Below are positions 10,103 to 20,198 of a stretch of DNA of 64,000 nucleotides, piece by piece. The notes under the pieces are model-generated. The model was not told the DNA's origin. It did not search any database and was given only the letters and a program-made list of their open reading frames with translations. The stretch comes from Photobacterium piscicola (GTDB lineage Bacteria > Pseudomonadota > Gammaproteobacteria > Enterobacterales > Vibrionaceae). The translations under genes and the position numbers were made by a program. The stretch covers positions 248,001-312,000 of the forward strand of contig NZ_FUZI01000003.1 of NCBI RefSeq assembly GCF_900166965.1. The letters run 5' to 3'. The stretch's first letter is position 1. Every line of letters begins with the position of its first letter.

Positions 10103-10735
10103 TTATGAACGCAAGTGCTCCGCTTTAACAGCCATTACTAGGCCATTATTTAAACGAACTCGCACATCGTCCTTGTTAATTTCGACAATAGTCGCAGGCA
10201 TGTTACCTGAACCCATGTTCACTTGAACATTTTTGCCTACGATTACTTCATCAGCATTAAGCACACGTGTTGTCTCTACAGGCTTCTTTTTAATAGTAGC
10301 TGTTTTTGGCTTAGTGTTGTTAGATTTAACTGTTTTTGCTCGTGTTTTTTTAGCTTCGCCTTCTTTTGCCGCTTTTGCAATTGCTTGCTCTTTACGACGA
10401 GTGCGTACTTTAGCTTTGCTTTCTTCTAAAGCTTTAAGCGCATGATCAACGTGCTCTTGCTCTAGAACATCACAATCGTTACCATCTAGATCAACACGGT
10501 TCACACCCGCTTTAACACCGTGAAGGTAACGCCAAGAAGATGTGTATTGACGTAAAGCTGTACGTAACTGAGTCTTGCTTACTTTTGGATCTTCATTAAG
10601 ACGCTCTGCAAGGTCTTGGAAGATACCAATCTTAAGTGGCTTCGCTTCACCTTCAACAGTGAAACATTTTGGGAAACGCTCAGCGATGTATGCAATAACT
10701 TCTTTACTGTTCGTTAACTTTTCAGAGTTTTCCAT
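10103..10735 (-). CDS. proQ: RNA chaperone ProQ
   Basis: ProQ is a global RNA-binding protein that stabilises small RNAs and mRNA 3' ends and affects ProP levels. The N-terminal FinO-fold domain ([16 protein letters not shown] through [13 protein letters not shown] and RVDLDG) is followed by a Lys/Arg/Ala-rich linker and a C-terminal Tudor-like domain ([12 protein letters not shown] to VKAEHL). The start at 10735 (MENSEKL) is chosen because AGGAAA lies just upstream and it matches the E. coli N-terminus; an in-frame ATG 15 bp earlier overlaps that site. It is upstream of prc in a likely operon. Confidence 0.95.
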   Translation of the reverse strand: MENSEKLTNSKEVIAYIAERFPKCFTVEGEAKPLKIGIFQDLAERLNEDPKVSKTQLRTALRQYTSSWRYLHGVKAGVNRVDLDGNDCDVLEQEHVDHALKALEESKAKVRTRRKEQAIAKAAKEGEAKKTRAKTVKSNNTKPKTATIKKKPVETTRVLNADEVIVGKNVQVNMGSGNMPATIVEINKDDVRVRLNNGLVMAVKAEHLRS

Positions 10736-10844
10736 GGAGTTTCCTGACATAAACGAGGATTGCTCGTTATTTGTGCTTTGTTCAAAAAGAAATAGTGCTG
10801 CTATTATAATTACCTAACGAGGAAAAACCACCGAAAGCATGAAA

Positions 10845-11303
10845 TTAGAGTACTTTTTGTAGTGCTTCTACAAAAGAAACTAGACCTTGTTCATCATTTT
10901 GGTCAAATCTTGACAAATTTGGGCTATCAATATCCAGCACGCCGATTAATTTCCCCTTCACTGTAAGCGGAATTACGATTTCTGAATTACTTGTAGCGTC
11001 ACAAGCGATATGCCCAGGGAAAGTATGTACATCAGCAATACGTTGCACCTTATTCTCAGAAATCGCGGTACCGCACACACCTCGTCCAACAGGAATACGA
11101 ACACAAGCTGGATTTCCTTGGAATGGACCCAAGACTAATTGGTCTTGTTTAAGTAAATAAAACCCCACCCAGTTAATTTGTTCTAACTCCATATTTAATA
11201 ACGCACTAATATTAGACATATTAGCAATAAGATCCGTTTCACCTTCAATCAACGCCAATGCCTGTTGAGTGAGACGATTATAAAAAGCGGGTGTATTTTC
11301 CAT
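10845..11303 (-). CDS. msrC: Free methionine-(R)-sulfoxide reductase (GAF domain)
   Basis: MsrC (YebR) reduces free methionine-R-sulfoxide back to methionine in the cytosol. The 152-residue protein is one GAF domain and keeps the three functional cysteines in the segments PACVRIPVGRGVCGTAI and HIACDATSNSE. It belongs to the conserved prc-proQ-msrC-letAB-rsmF block, but unlike E. coli its neighbour on the other side is a divergent ABC exporter rather than letA. A short gap separates it from that gene. Confidence 0.93.
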   Translation of the reverse strand: MENTPAFYNRLTQQALALIEGETDLIANMSNISALLNMELEQINWVGFYLLKQDQLVLGPFQGNPACVRIPVGRGVCGTAISENKVQRIADVHTFPGHIACDATSNSEIVIPLTVKGKLIGVLDIDSPNLSRFDQNDEQGLVSFVEALQKVL

Positions 11304-11389
11304 AGCTTACTCCGTATATAGCCGTTAGAATAACAAGAATAAAATTGATAATAGGAATTATTCTCACAGTGAAAGATAAGAACCATCTT

Positions 11390-13222
11390 ATGATTAATTG
11401 GTCTTGGTTGCTACAACAAGCGACGTTACATAAACCAAGATTAATTGTTGCGAACATTATTGCGGTTATCGCAACCTTGATCAGTGTCCCTATTCCACTT
11501 TTAATGCCATTAATGGTGGATGAAGTTTTATTACATAAACCCGGTGAAGGCATCACTTATCTCAACGCCCTATTACCTTCGGCTTGGCACAATGCGACGG
11601 GGTATATTCTACTAGTACTAGTCTTGGTTGTATTAATGCGTACGGCGAGTCAGGCATTGAATATACTGCAAAGTAGACAATTTACATTAGTATCAAAAGA
11701 TATAACCTATAACTTACGCCAACATTTACTGGATAAATTAGGTCGTATAAGTATGCGTCAGTATGAAGAGCGTGGCAGCGGCGGTATTAGTTCCCACCTT
11801 ATTACTGATGTCGAGACGATTGATAAATTTGTTGGCGATACACTAAGCCGCTTTATTATTGGGCTATTAACCGTCGTTGGTACTGCTGGCGTTCTCTTAT
11901 GGCTAGATTGGAAGCTTGGACTTTTTATTTTGATCATCAACCCTATTGTTGTCTATGCCTCTAAGCTCATGGGAAGTCGTGTTAAGAATTTAAAAAGTAA
12001 AGAAAACAAATCTTATGAAGTCTTTCAACATCGTTTAATTGAAGTTTTAGATGGCTTATACCAATTACGAGCATCTAACCGTGAACGTGATTTTTTAGAT
12101 CAATTAAAAGGTAATGCCAGTGATATTCGCCACAGCGCTGATAAATATGCATGGCAATCAGAAGCCGCTGGTCGTGTTTCCTTTCTCTTATTCTTAATCG
12201 GATTTGAAATATTTCGTGCTGCCGCCATGCTGATGGTGTTATTTAGTAATTTAACCATTGGTGAAATGTTAGCTGTCTTTAGTTATCTATGGTTTATGCT
12301 AGGACCAATTCAAGAATTATTGGGTATTCAATTCGCTTGGTATGGCGCATCTGCAGCAATGCAGCGCCTTAATAGTTTATTATCACTGGAAGAAGAAACT
12401 CGTCCACCAGCAACGGTTTATCCTTTTAATGACGATCAAACTATCGCAATTAAAATTCGTAACTTACATTTTTCTTATGATAACGACAAAGAAGTGCTCT
12501 GCGGCTTAAACCTTGATATTCCAGCAGGAAAGCGTGTGGCTTTGGTGGGTGCCTCTGGCGGCGGTAAATCGACATTAATTCAATTGCTATTAGGTATTTA
12601 TCAAAAAAGCAGTGGTGATATTTTAATAAACAACCATCCTATTGAAGCCGTTAGCTATGAAGCCTTACGTGAAAAAATGGCGGTGGTATTACAACAACCC
12701 GTACTATTTAATGAAACGTTACGTCATAACTTAACCCTTGGCGCATCATTTAGTGATGAGCAATTATGGCAAGCGTTAGATATCGCTCAACTTGCTGATG
12801 TAACAGAACGCTTAACCCATGGCTTAGATACTGAAATTGGCCGTCAAGGTATTCGCTTATCGGGTGGACAGCGTCAACGATTAGCCATTGCGCGTATGGT
12901 GCTAACCAATCCTGAGTTTGTTATTCTTGATGAAGCGACATCAGCATTAGACACCTCAACAGAAGCAGCACTACATTCCGCACTCAATGGTTTTTTGAAA
13001 AACAAAACCACACTTATTGTTGCTCATCGTTTATCTGCAGTAAAACAAGCTGACATTATTTATGTACTTGAAGATGGTTTAGTTAGCCAGTCAGGCACAC
13101 ACTTAGAATTAGTCAATACACAAGGACTGTATCAAACACTTTATGGATCAATTCAATCAGCTGACGTCCCTTCTCATCATATCGATTCTCACGAAGCAGT
13201 AGCCAGCGTCAACGCAAAATAA
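11390..13222 (+). CDS. ABC exporter, fused permease and ATPase
   Basis: This is a half-size ABC exporter that would work as a homodimer in the inner membrane. The N-terminal part has six predicted membrane segments (first at VANIIAVIATLISVPIPLLM). The ATPase follows with Walker A GASGGGKST (near residue 387 from this start), Q-loop VVLQQP, signature LSGGQ, Walker B FVILDEATS and the AHR switch histidine. The start at 11390 (MINWSWLLQQ) follows GATAAGAA; the frame stays open upstream to a TTG at 11345. Substrate is unknown; the fold resembles multidrug or lipid exporters of the MsbA/LmrA type. Confidence 0.85.
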   Translation: MINWSWLLQQATLHKPRLIVANIIAVIATLISVPIPLLMPLMVDEVLLHKPGEGITYLNALLPSAWHNATGYILLVLVLVVLMRTASQALNILQSRQFTLVSKDITYNLRQHLLDKLGRISMRQYEERGSGGISSHLITDVETIDKFVGDTLSRFIIGLLTVVGTAGVLLWLDWKLGLFILIINPIVVYASKLMGSRVKNLKSKENKSYEVFQHRLIEVLDGLYQLRASNRERDFLDQLKGNASDIRHSADKYAWQSEAAGRVSFLLFLIGFEIFRAAAMLMVLFSNLTIGEMLAVFSYLWFMLGPIQELLGIQFAWYGASAAMQRLNSLLSLEEETRPPATVYPFNDDQTIAIKIRNLHFSYDNDKEVLCGLNLDIPAGKRVALVGASGGGKSTLIQLLLGIYQKSSGDILINNHPIEAVSYEALREKMAVVLQQPVLFNETLRHNLTLGASFSDEQLWQALDIAQLADVTERLTHGLDTEIGRQGIRLSGGQRQRLAIARMVLTNPEFVILDEATSALDTSTEAALHSALNGFLKNKTTLIVAHRLSAVKQADIIYVLEDGLVSQSGTHLELVNTQGLYQTLYGSIQSADVPSHHIDSHEAVASVNAK

Positions 13223-13337
13223 TATAGTGTCACCGATCGGCGCTCATTGAGAGTATTCATCGTTTATATAAACAATGGATAACTCGTCACTCAATGAGCG
13301 CTTTTGTGCACCTAATTACAAAAGGAAGAAACGCACC

Positions 13338-14534
13338 ATGTCGAAGGCTCGACGCTGCCCAGGCTGCGATTTACTTGTGCTGCCCGAAATGGCAACGCAA
13401 GGACACAGTGCCTATTGCCCACGTTGTCATACTCGACTCTATCGCGGTGGTATTGCACACTTTAATGCAGAATTAGCGCTTGCGGTTGCTTGTCTTATTA
13501 TTTATATCCCCACTATTAGTTTACCGCTAATTACTATTCGTCTTGTTGGTCAAATGATCCCTGCTACATTGGCATCTGGCACCATTGCACTTGCTCCAAC
13601 TTTTCCCGCCGTCGCCATATTAATACTTTTTTGTAGCGCCATTGCCCCCTTGTTACTTATCAGCGCTGTTTTAGGGGCACAGTTCTCATTACGTTTTCGC
13701 CATTTCCGTATTTTTAAAGTATCGTTATGGATTTTATCCCATTTAAAACAATGGACAATGTTGGAAGTCTTTTTAGTCAGCTTGGCTATTTCATGTTTTA
13801 AAGTACAAGAAGTCGCTGAAATTTATGTTGGTGTAGGGTTATATTGTTTAATCAGTATGCAAATCTTACTGTCAGTATTACTAACGAAAATTAGTGTTCG
13901 TCGTTACTGGGATGCATGGCAGCCAGAAGATGAACATATCAGTGATAAGCTCGATACTGTTTGCCATTGCTGTCAATTAACTCAAGAAGCATTACCCAAT
14001 TGCCGCCGTTGTAATAGCCACTTGCATCATCGAATTCCTAAGTCGCTACAAAAAACATGGGCTTACCTTATTACCGCCAGTATTTTCATTTTACCCGCAA
14101 ACCTTTATCCTATTTCTATCTTTATGAATAATGGCAAGCGTATTGAAGATACTATTTTTTCAGGAGTCGCTGGGCTCGTTAAAACAGGAATGACAGGCAT
14201 TGCCATCATTATATTTGTGGCTAGTATTGTTGTTCCCGTCGCTAAAATTATTGGATTAGCATATATATTGTTATGCATTCAATTTAAACAGCATCGACAC
14301 CGCCTACAACGTATGCGTATTTTTCGAATTGTGCATTGGATTGGAAAATGGTCAGTCATGGATCTTTTTGTTATCGCGATTATGGTCGCTTTAATCGATC
14401 GTGGACAAATTCTTGATTTCACGCCAGGACCAGGAGCAATCGCTTTTGCCATGGTCGTTATTTTAACAATGTTAGCAGCAGAGAGCTTAGATTCTCGTCT
14501 AATCTGGGACAAATATGAACAACGAAGCAAATAA
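13338..14534 (+). CDS. letA: Intermembrane transport protein LetA (PqiA family)
   Basis: LetA (YebS) is the inner-membrane partner of the MCE protein LetB in lipid transport between the two membranes. The protein has a zinc-ribbon at its N-terminus (CPGC and CPRC) and a second in the middle (CHCC and CRRC), each followed by a PqiA-type membrane domain of four segments. The start at 13338 (MSKARRCPGC) has AAAGGAAG upstream; the frame opens at 13275 but the extra residues lack family similarity. Its 3' end overlaps letB by 20 bp, so the two are translationally linked. Confidence 0.92.
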   Translation: MSKARRCPGCDLLVLPEMATQGHSAYCPRCHTRLYRGGIAHFNAELALAVACLIIYIPTISLPLITIRLVGQMIPATLASGTIALAPTFPAVAILILFCSAIAPLLLISAVLGAQFSLRFRHFRIFKVSLWILSHLKQWTMLEVFLVSLAISCFKVQEVAEIYVGVGLYCLISMQILLSVLLTKISVRRYWDAWQPEDEHISDKLDTVCHCCQLTQEALPNCRRCNSHLHHRIPKSLQKTWAYLITASIFILPANLYPISIFMNNGKRIEDTIFSGVAGLVKTGMTGIAIIIFVASIVVPVAKIIGLAYILLCIQFKQHRHRLQRMRIFRIVHWIGKWSVMDLFVIAIMVALIDRGQILDFTPGPGAIAFAMVVILTMLAAESLDSRLIWDKYEQRSK

Positions 14535-17142
14535 CACACAACCCCAAAAGGTTAATATTCGTCGTGACCGCGGCTTATCTCCCCTATGGTTATTACCTCT
14601 TCTCGCCATTATTGTCGCAGGCTGGTTATTATATAAAGCAGTTAATGAAGGTGGCGAACGTATCCAAATTCACTTTAATGATGCTGTCGGTTTAGTTGCA
14701 GGCCGTACAACAATTCGTTATCAAGGCTTAGAAGTCGGTATCGTTCGAGATGTGACACTATCAAAAGATCTTAAAAGTATTTATGTGTCTGCTGATATTT
14801 ATCCGGAAGCAGTCAAAACGTTACACACACATACTCAATTTTGGCTCGTTAAACCCAAAGCATCCATTACTGGTATTTCCGGGTTAGATGCCCTTGTATC
14901 TGGTAACTACATTGCCCTTCAACCAGGTACTGGTGAGTTTGCGACCAAGTTTACTGCACTTGAAAATCAACCCTCTAACTTACCTGCACACAATGGTTTA
15001 ACCCTGCAATTAAAAGCCCCTAATTTAGGTTCCTTAAGTATTGGCTCCCAAATTTTTTATAAAAAGATCCCTGTTGGTGAAATTTATAACTACACACTTA
15101 GTGCTAATAAAAAAGAAGTCTTAATTGATGCACTTATCAAGCCTCGTTATGCCAACTTAGTCACCAATAAAAGTCGCTTTTGGAATGTTAGCGGTGTAAA
15201 TGCCAATATTGGTTTTAATGGTGTTGATGTTCAATTTGAAAGTCTATCAGCACTCATTGCCGGAGCAATTGCCTTTGATTCACCTGATGCTGGCAAACCG
15301 ATTGATGAAGGACACTTATTTAACCTCTATCCAGACATTAATACTGCTGGGCGTGGTATTGCGATCACTATTACATTGCCAGATAACAATGACGTCAGTA
15401 ATTCAGGCGCGCCCATTATGTATCGAGGCTTACAAATTGGTAAAATTTCCGATCTAAAGTTAGATGATAAAACCAATAAAATTATTGCTCACGCTGCAAT
15501 TGAGCCAAGCATGAGTGATTTGCTCAATAGTGGGTCTCGATTATTACTTGAAGAAGCACAAGTCTCACTTTCTGGAGTTAAAAATATTGGTAACCTTGTA
15601 CGCGGTAACTATTTACGCTTAATTCCCGGCGAAGGTAAAAAAGCCCGTCACTTTACCGCTATTACCCAAAATGCACTTGAAGAACAACAACCCGGTGTTG
15701 CTGTATTCTCTCTTTTTGCAGACAAGAGCTATGGCTTAAAATCCGGTACAGCACTGCGTTTCCGTGGTATTAATGTTGGTCATATAACAGCAGTAAAACT
15801 CGATGGTGATCAGGTTCGATTTGATGCATTAATTCAACCGCAATATACTCATTTAGTTCGATCTCACAGTCGATTCTTTATTGATGGGGGTATTGAAGCC
15901 AATATCAGTAATAAAGGTGTCGACGTTTCTATTCCCGCAGCAGACCAACTAATAAGCAGTGCAATAAGCTTTACTGCAAGTGGCAAACCGGGGATTAAAA
16001 AGCAATATTCTCTATTTAAAAATAGACACTTAGCTAAACTTGCTGATGATAAATTAAAAGGCTTTACAACACTAACACTTGTAGCGAAAAACTTGCCACC
16101 TATCTCTGAAGGTAGCCCCGTGCTTTATCGTAATTTACAAGTAGGTGAAATCACCAGTTTTTCACTTACAACCTCAGGGGTTGAAATTAAACTCAATATA
16201 CAAAAGCAATACCGCCATCTAATCGACAGTAATACCGTCTTTTGGAACCGCTCAGGGGTTGAAGTTGAAGCCGGACTTAACGGCGTTAAAATCAAAGCAG
16301 ATCCACTCTCAACGCTATTAAAAGGTGGCATTGCATTTGATTCAATTAAAGGTGTAGTTAATCGTTCAGGTAATGATTATAAGCTTTACTCAAGTTTAAG
16401 TGATGCTCAACATTTTGGTGTAATGATCACCTTAACGGCTGATGATGCGCGTTCGATTTCAAAATCAACCGCGATCAAATACCAAGGTGTCATCATTGGT
16501 AAAGTGGATAATATCAAGCCAAACTTTAACCATAATAATGTCACTGTAGAAGCACGCTTATTCCCTCAATATGCCAATATCATTGCGCGTAAAGATAGTT
16601 ACTTCTGGATTGTGAAGCCAAAAATCAGTTTAAGTGGCAGTGAAAACTTAGACTCATTATTAAGCTCCTACATTGCAGTGCAACCGGGTAATGGTGTCAG
16701 CGCTAATCGTTTTACATTAGGCTCTGCTGAATTATTTGACGCAGGAAAAACCTTTATTCTTGAAAGTGAACAACGAGGCTCAGTCAGTGAAGGAACACCA
16801 CTACTTTACCGTGACATTCAAGTTGGACAAGTCATTAATGTTGCTTTAGGCACATTGGCTGATCGGGTATTAATTACCGTTCAAATTGAACAAAAATATC
16901 GTCACCTTGTTCGTGCTAACAGCGTTTTCTGGAATGCTTCTGGATTAAATGTTGATGTAGGTATTACAGGTGCTAAAGTCAAAGCAGGAACATTTGATAG
17001 CTTACTACGCGGTGGGATTTCATTTGCAACACCTGCAACACAACCATTGGCACCACAGGCAAAACAAGGTAAACACTTTTTACTTAATAAAGAAGTGAAT
17101 CCACAATGGGTAAGTTGGCGCACCGCTATTCCTATTAAATAA
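14515..17142 (+). CDS. letB: Intermembrane transport protein LetB, seven MCE domains
   Basis: LetB (YebT) forms a hexameric tunnel of stacked MCE rings that spans the periplasm and carries lipids. The 875 residues match E. coli LetB in length. One membrane segment near the N-terminus (SPLWLLPLLAIIVAGWLLY) is followed by seven MCE domains, each recognisable by a xGTxhxYxGhxVGxh pattern (for example GRTTIRYQGLEVGIV, GAPIMYRGLQIGKI and GTPLLYRDIQVGQV). A terminator follows 20 bp after the stop. Confidence 0.93.
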   Translation: MNNEANNTQPQKVNIRRDRGLSPLWLLPLLAIIVAGWLLYKAVNEGGERIQIHFNDAVGLVAGRTTIRYQGLEVGIVRDVTLSKDLKSIYVSADIYPEAVKTLHTHTQFWLVKPKASITGISGLDALVSGNYIALQPGTGEFATKFTALENQPSNLPAHNGLTLQLKAPNLGSLSIGSQIFYKKIPVGEIYNYTLSANKKEVLIDALIKPRYANLVTNKSRFWNVSGVNANIGFNGVDVQFESLSALIAGAIAFDSPDAGKPIDEGHLFNLYPDINTAGRGIAITITLPDNNDVSNSGAPIMYRGLQIGKISDLKLDDKTNKIIAHAAIEPSMSDLLNSGSRLLLEEAQVSLSGVKNIGNLVRGNYLRLIPGEGKKARHFTAITQNALEEQQPGVAVFSLFADKSYGLKSGTALRFRGINVGHITAVKLDGDQVRFDALIQPQYTHLVRSHSRFFIDGGIEANISNKGVDVSIPAADQLISSAISFTASGKPGIKKQYSLFKNRHLAKLADDKLKGFTTLTLVAKNLPPISEGSPVLYRNLQVGEITSFSLTTSGVEIKLNIQKQYRHLIDSNTVFWNRSGVEVEAGLNGVKIKADPLSTLLKGGIAFDSIKGVVNRSGNDYKLYSSLSDAQHFGVMITLTADDARSISKSTAIKYQGVIIGKVDNIKPNFNHNNVTVEARLFPQYANIIARKDSYFWIVKPKISLSGSENLDSLLSSYIAVQPGNGVSANRFTLGSAELFDAGKTFILESEQRGSVSEGTPLLYRDIQVGQVINVALGTLADRVLITVQIEQKYRHLVRANSVFWNASGLNVDVGITGAKVKAGTFDSLLRGGISFATPATQPLAPQAKQGKHFLLNKEVNPQWVSWRTAIPIK

Positions 17143-17161
17143 TCACATAAACACCCTATAT

Positions 17162-17188
17162 AAAAGGAGCATCTAATGCTCCTTTTTT
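17162..17188 (+). terminator. Rho-independent terminator after letB
   Basis: The arms AAAGGAGCAT and ATGCTCCTTT with a CTA loop lead into TTTT, closing the letAB unit. Confidence 0.85.
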
Positions 17189-17326
17189 GATCGCTTAACG
17201 CAAATGAATACGGTTTTTGTACACAATATAAAACTGATAATCAGCCCTTATCTATAACAAACTTAGAAGCATTGATAGCTGATATATATTTGTTCCTATT
17301 TAGTATAGAATCCCGACATTGCTAGT

Positions 17327-18775
17327 TTGACAGAGAGTGCTACCTTGCATCCTAATATCTATATTCCTGACGCTTTTATTGATCTCATCAAGCATACAAT
17401 GCCAGAAAATCTGAGTATTGATGAGTTTATTAGCTGTTGTAAAACGCCGCTACGTCGCAGCATTCGCGTTAATACACTTAAAATAACTGTAGCTGACTTT
17501 CTTACTCGCGTTGCTGATAAAGATTGGACCTTAACCCCTGTTCCTTGGTGTGATACAGGTTTTTGGATCAAACGTGAGGATGAAGAAAGCGTTTCATTAG
17601 GTAACACTGCTGAACATATGGCTGGATTGTTTTACATTCAAGAAGCCAGTTCAATGATGCCGGTTACCGCTTTACTTGATAACAACAACGCCCTTGATTG
17701 CGTGCTTGATATGGCATCAGCACCAGGTTCTAAAACAACTCAAATTGCTTGTGCGATGCAAAACAAAGGCGCATTAGTAGCAAATGAACTTGCTGCAAGC
17801 CGCATTAAAGTATTACACGCCAATCTACAGCGTTGTGGCGTCCATAACGCAGCTTTAACGCACTTTGATGGTTGTGTCTTTGGTACATGGGCACCTGAAG
17901 CGTTTGACTCAATCTTACTCGACGCACCGTGTTCTGGTGAAGGCGCGATTCGTAAAGACGATGATGCTATGGCGAACTGGAGCCTTGAGTCCATCGATGA
18001 AATTGCCGCAGTACAACGCAAATTAATTGTTAGTGCATTCCAAGCATTAAAACCAGGCGGCGTTATGGTGTATTCAACCTGTACCCTTAACCAGCGTGAA
18101 AACCAAGAAGTCTGTCATTACCTAAAAGAAACCTTTGGTGATGCCGTTGAATTTGAATCTTTAGGGGGGTTATTTGAAAGCGCACCCAAAGCATTAACGA
18201 CTGAAGGCTTCTTACACGTTTATCCTCAGGTTTTTGATAGTGAAGGCTTCTTTGTTGCACGGATTCGTAAACATGCTTCCGTTGATACCGATCCAGTTAA
18301 AAAGCGCATGGGTAAATTCCCATTTACTCAAGTTAAAGCCGATGAACAACAACTGATTGCTGACCAACTCAATACCGATCTTAATATCCATTTATCGACA
18401 AACAGTGATATTTGGCTACGTGATAAAGAAGTGTGGCTATTCCCGTCACAAATTAAACCATTAATTGGTGAAATTCGTTTCCAACGTATCGGTATTAAGC
18501 TTGCTGAACAACATAAGAAAGGTTATCGCTGGCAGCATGAAGCGATCATGACACTGGCGACAGGTCAAGAGTCCGTTGTTATCGCATTAACCGCAGCACA
18601 AGCTAAAGAGTGGTTTATGGGACGAGATATTCGCCCTGAAGACTTAACAGGTAAAGGTGAAGTTATTGTCACTTACCGTGATTACCCTATTGGCATCGGT
18701 AAATGGGTTGGAAATCGAATTAAAAATGGTTTACCTCGCGAATTAGTACGCGATACTAACTTGTTTGATATCTAA
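17327..18775 (+). CDS. rsmF: 16S rRNA (cytosine-1407-C5) methyltransferase RsmF
   Basis: RsmF (YebU) methylates C1407 of 16S rRNA in the 30S subunit. The Nol1/Nop2/Sun core is present: SAM motif LDMASAPGSKTTQIA, the DAPCSGEG cysteine motif and the catalytic STCTLNQREN cysteine. The C-terminal RNA-binding region seen in E. coli RsmF is also present. No ATG fits: the frame starts with TTG at 17327, and a second TTG at 17345 (giving MHPNIYIPDAF, closer to E. coli) has an AGAGAG element upstream and may be the true start. Synteny with letB supports the call. Confidence 0.93.
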   Translation: MTESATLHPNIYIPDAFIDLIKHTMPENLSIDEFISCCKTPLRRSIRVNTLKITVADFLTRVADKDWTLTPVPWCDTGFWIKREDEESVSLGNTAEHMAGLFYIQEASSMMPVTALLDNNNALDCVLDMASAPGSKTTQIACAMQNKGALVANELAASRIKVLHANLQRCGVHNAALTHFDGCVFGTWAPEAFDSILLDAPCSGEGAIRKDDDAMANWSLESIDEIAAVQRKLIVSAFQALKPGGVMVYSTCTLNQRENQEVCHYLKETFGDAVEFESLGGLFESAPKALTTEGFLHVYPQVFDSEGFFVARIRKHASVDTDPVKKRMGKFPFTQVKADEQQLIADQLNTDLNIHLSTNSDIWLRDKEVWLFPSQIKPLIGEIRFQRIGIKLAEQHKKGYRWQHEAIMTLATGQESVVIALTAAQAKEWFMGRDIRPEDLTGKGEVIVTYRDYPIGIGKWVGNRIKNGLPRELVRDTNLFDI

Positions 18776-18872
18776 TTTTATTCAATGCGCCAAAGTTAAC
18801 CACCCGTTTATTGATGAAATAAGCAATAGCTTGTCATAAAAACTGGAAAATCGTCAAAGCTAAACTAATATT

Positions 18873-18970
18873 GATAGTGTAATCAAATTCCAGACATAAC
18901 CAGTTAGCGCAAGGCTCATTAGTGAGCCATTCCCCTAAGCCCGACACAGGAATCGTTTCGGGCTCTTTTT
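18873..18970 (+). ncRNA. sdsR: Small RNA SdsR (RyeB)
   Basis: The stretch GCGCAAGGCTC, GAGCCATTCCCC and ACAGGAATCGTTTCGG closely follows the conserved half of enteric SdsR, including the first hairpin (GGCTC/GAGCC), the single-stranded CCCT seed region and the terminator hairpin AGCCCGA/TCGGGCT with its T-run. In E. coli SdsR lies shortly downstream of rsmF, as here. SdsR is a sigma-S-dependent, Hfq-binding RNA that represses outer-membrane porins and other mRNAs and builds up in stationary phase. The 5' end is estimated from a sigma-S-like -10 (CTAAACT, 18860-18866) and may be off by several bases. Confidence 0.85.
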
Positions 18971-19024
18971 ATGGCTTGTCATTATTTGCTTACTCTTACC
19001 TAAACATTGCCATAAAAAATAAGC

Positions 19025-19053
19025 AAAAAAAACCTGAGCATAATAGCCCAGGT
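19025..19053 (-). terminator. Rho-independent terminator after tmaR
   Basis: On the minus strand an ACCTGGGC/GCTCAGGT stem is followed by eight T residues, 25 bp past the stop. Confidence 0.75.
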
Positions 19054-19077
19054 CTTTATTAGCCTACATACATAAAA

Positions 19078-19392
19078 TTAGTTATGTTTGTGTGCTGTAA
19101 TTTCTGCTTTTTTAAGGTCTTTAACGTTTTTGCTAACGTCACGACGCTCTTTAGATAGCTCAGCACTGATGATGATATGATCATCAACACGATCTTCGTA
19201 ATCACCTTTCATGTTTTCGATGATTTCTAAAATTTGATCGTGACTCATATCTGGTTTGATATAATCCAGCATGTTTTCTAGTAATTCTACACGCTTACGG
19301 TTATCACGAATTTTACGATCGTTATCTAGAATCTCGCGTTTAAGTTTATTTTTACGGCGAGTCTGACGAACAAGTTCAAGGATGTTGTTCAT
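19078..19392 (-). CDS. tmaR: Pole-localizer protein TmaR (DUF496, YeeX)
   Basis: This 104-residue, highly charged helical protein matches E. coli YeeX, now TmaR, which forms polar clusters and holds PTS Enzyme I at the cell pole. The core [31 protein letters not shown] and [11 protein letters not shown] is nearly identical to the E. coli protein. The tyrosine corresponding to E. coli Tyr72, whose phosphorylation is linked to localisation, is present in GDYED (residue 65); a second E. coli tyrosine nearby is His here. The whole protein is predicted to be coiled coil. Confidence 0.9.
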   Translation of the reverse strand: MNNILELVRQTRRKNKLKREILDNDRKIRDNRKRVELLENMLDYIKPDMSHDQILEIIENMKGDYEDRVDDHIIISAELSKERRDVSKNVKDLKKAEITAHKHN

Positions 19393-19935
19393 GTTTTGTC
19401 CTTAGTCTGAAAATAAAGCCTTGTGAAACTGATTTAATGCTAATAATTAGGAAAAATGCACTTCCTAGTACATAACCGTCGAGTCTCAGTTTTTTTCTAA
19501 AATCGTTATAACAGAAAATCTGCTGTAAACTCAAGTAATACCCGCAGATTATCATCTAGGTGATGCGTTAACATACGCTCAAAGATATTTCCTTGGCTAA
19601 ATTATGCCCTTTCTTATTTAAGTTTGCTTTGATTTCGTTCAAGAAACATTTGAGATAATTACTGACAAACAAGACATTTAGATGAAAGACCAAAGAAATA
19701 ATGATGACACGACAATTAATGATGTTTTCTGCATAAAAATAATCAATTTGATTTGCAAATCACCAATCACCGCCTAATCTTCATAGTAGACCAGTACTTA
19801 TTTACATTTAAAGCAATCTGAACAAGGATATCTTCGCTGTCATCTTCATGATCAGCAACAGAGTTCAACACTCAAATCGCTCCGTAATCAAATATTGGCT
19901 ATACCGTGTGATGAATAGATTGATCAGGAGACAAC

Positions 19936-20145
19936 ATGTCAAAAGCAACAGGTACCGTTAAGTGGTTTAACGAAGAAAAAGGGTTTGGTTTTATCACTCA
20001 AGATGACGGCGGTGCTGATGTATTTGTACACTTCCGTGCGATTAGTGGTGATGGCTTTAAAACCTTAGCTGAAGGCCAGAAGGTGTCTTACGAAACAGAA
20101 CAAGGTCCTAAAGGTCTTCAAGCAGCAAACGTTGAAAGAGTCTAA
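19936..20145 (+). CDS. Cold-shock protein, CspA family (copy 1)
   Basis: This 69-residue single cold-shock domain binds single-stranded nucleic acid and acts as an RNA chaperone or antiterminator. The RNP1 motif KGFGFITQ and RNP2 motif VFVHFRAI are intact. A strong CAGGAG site precedes the ATG, and the 540-bp upstream gap holds no gene; part of it may be the long 5' leader typical of csp mRNAs. It differs from the second copy 468 bp downstream at only a few residues. Confidence 0.93.
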   Translation: MSKATGTVKWFNEEKGFGFITQDDGGADVFVHFRAISGDGFKTLAEGQKVSYETEQGPKGLQAANVERV

Positions 20146-20173
20146 TAACGTAACCTTGAACAGTAACAATATT

Positions 20174-20198
20174 AAAGGGCTCATTAGGCCCTTTTTTC
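20174..20198 (+). terminator. Rho-independent terminator after first csp gene
   Basis: The arms AAAGGGC and GCCCTTT around a TCATTAG loop continue into TTTT. Confidence 0.8.

Noticed and set aside
14279-14539. Minus-strand frame over letA, and similar frames over pepN, letB, rsmF, sbcB and purT
   Set aside because: They are shadows of well-identified genes on the other strand, without own signals.
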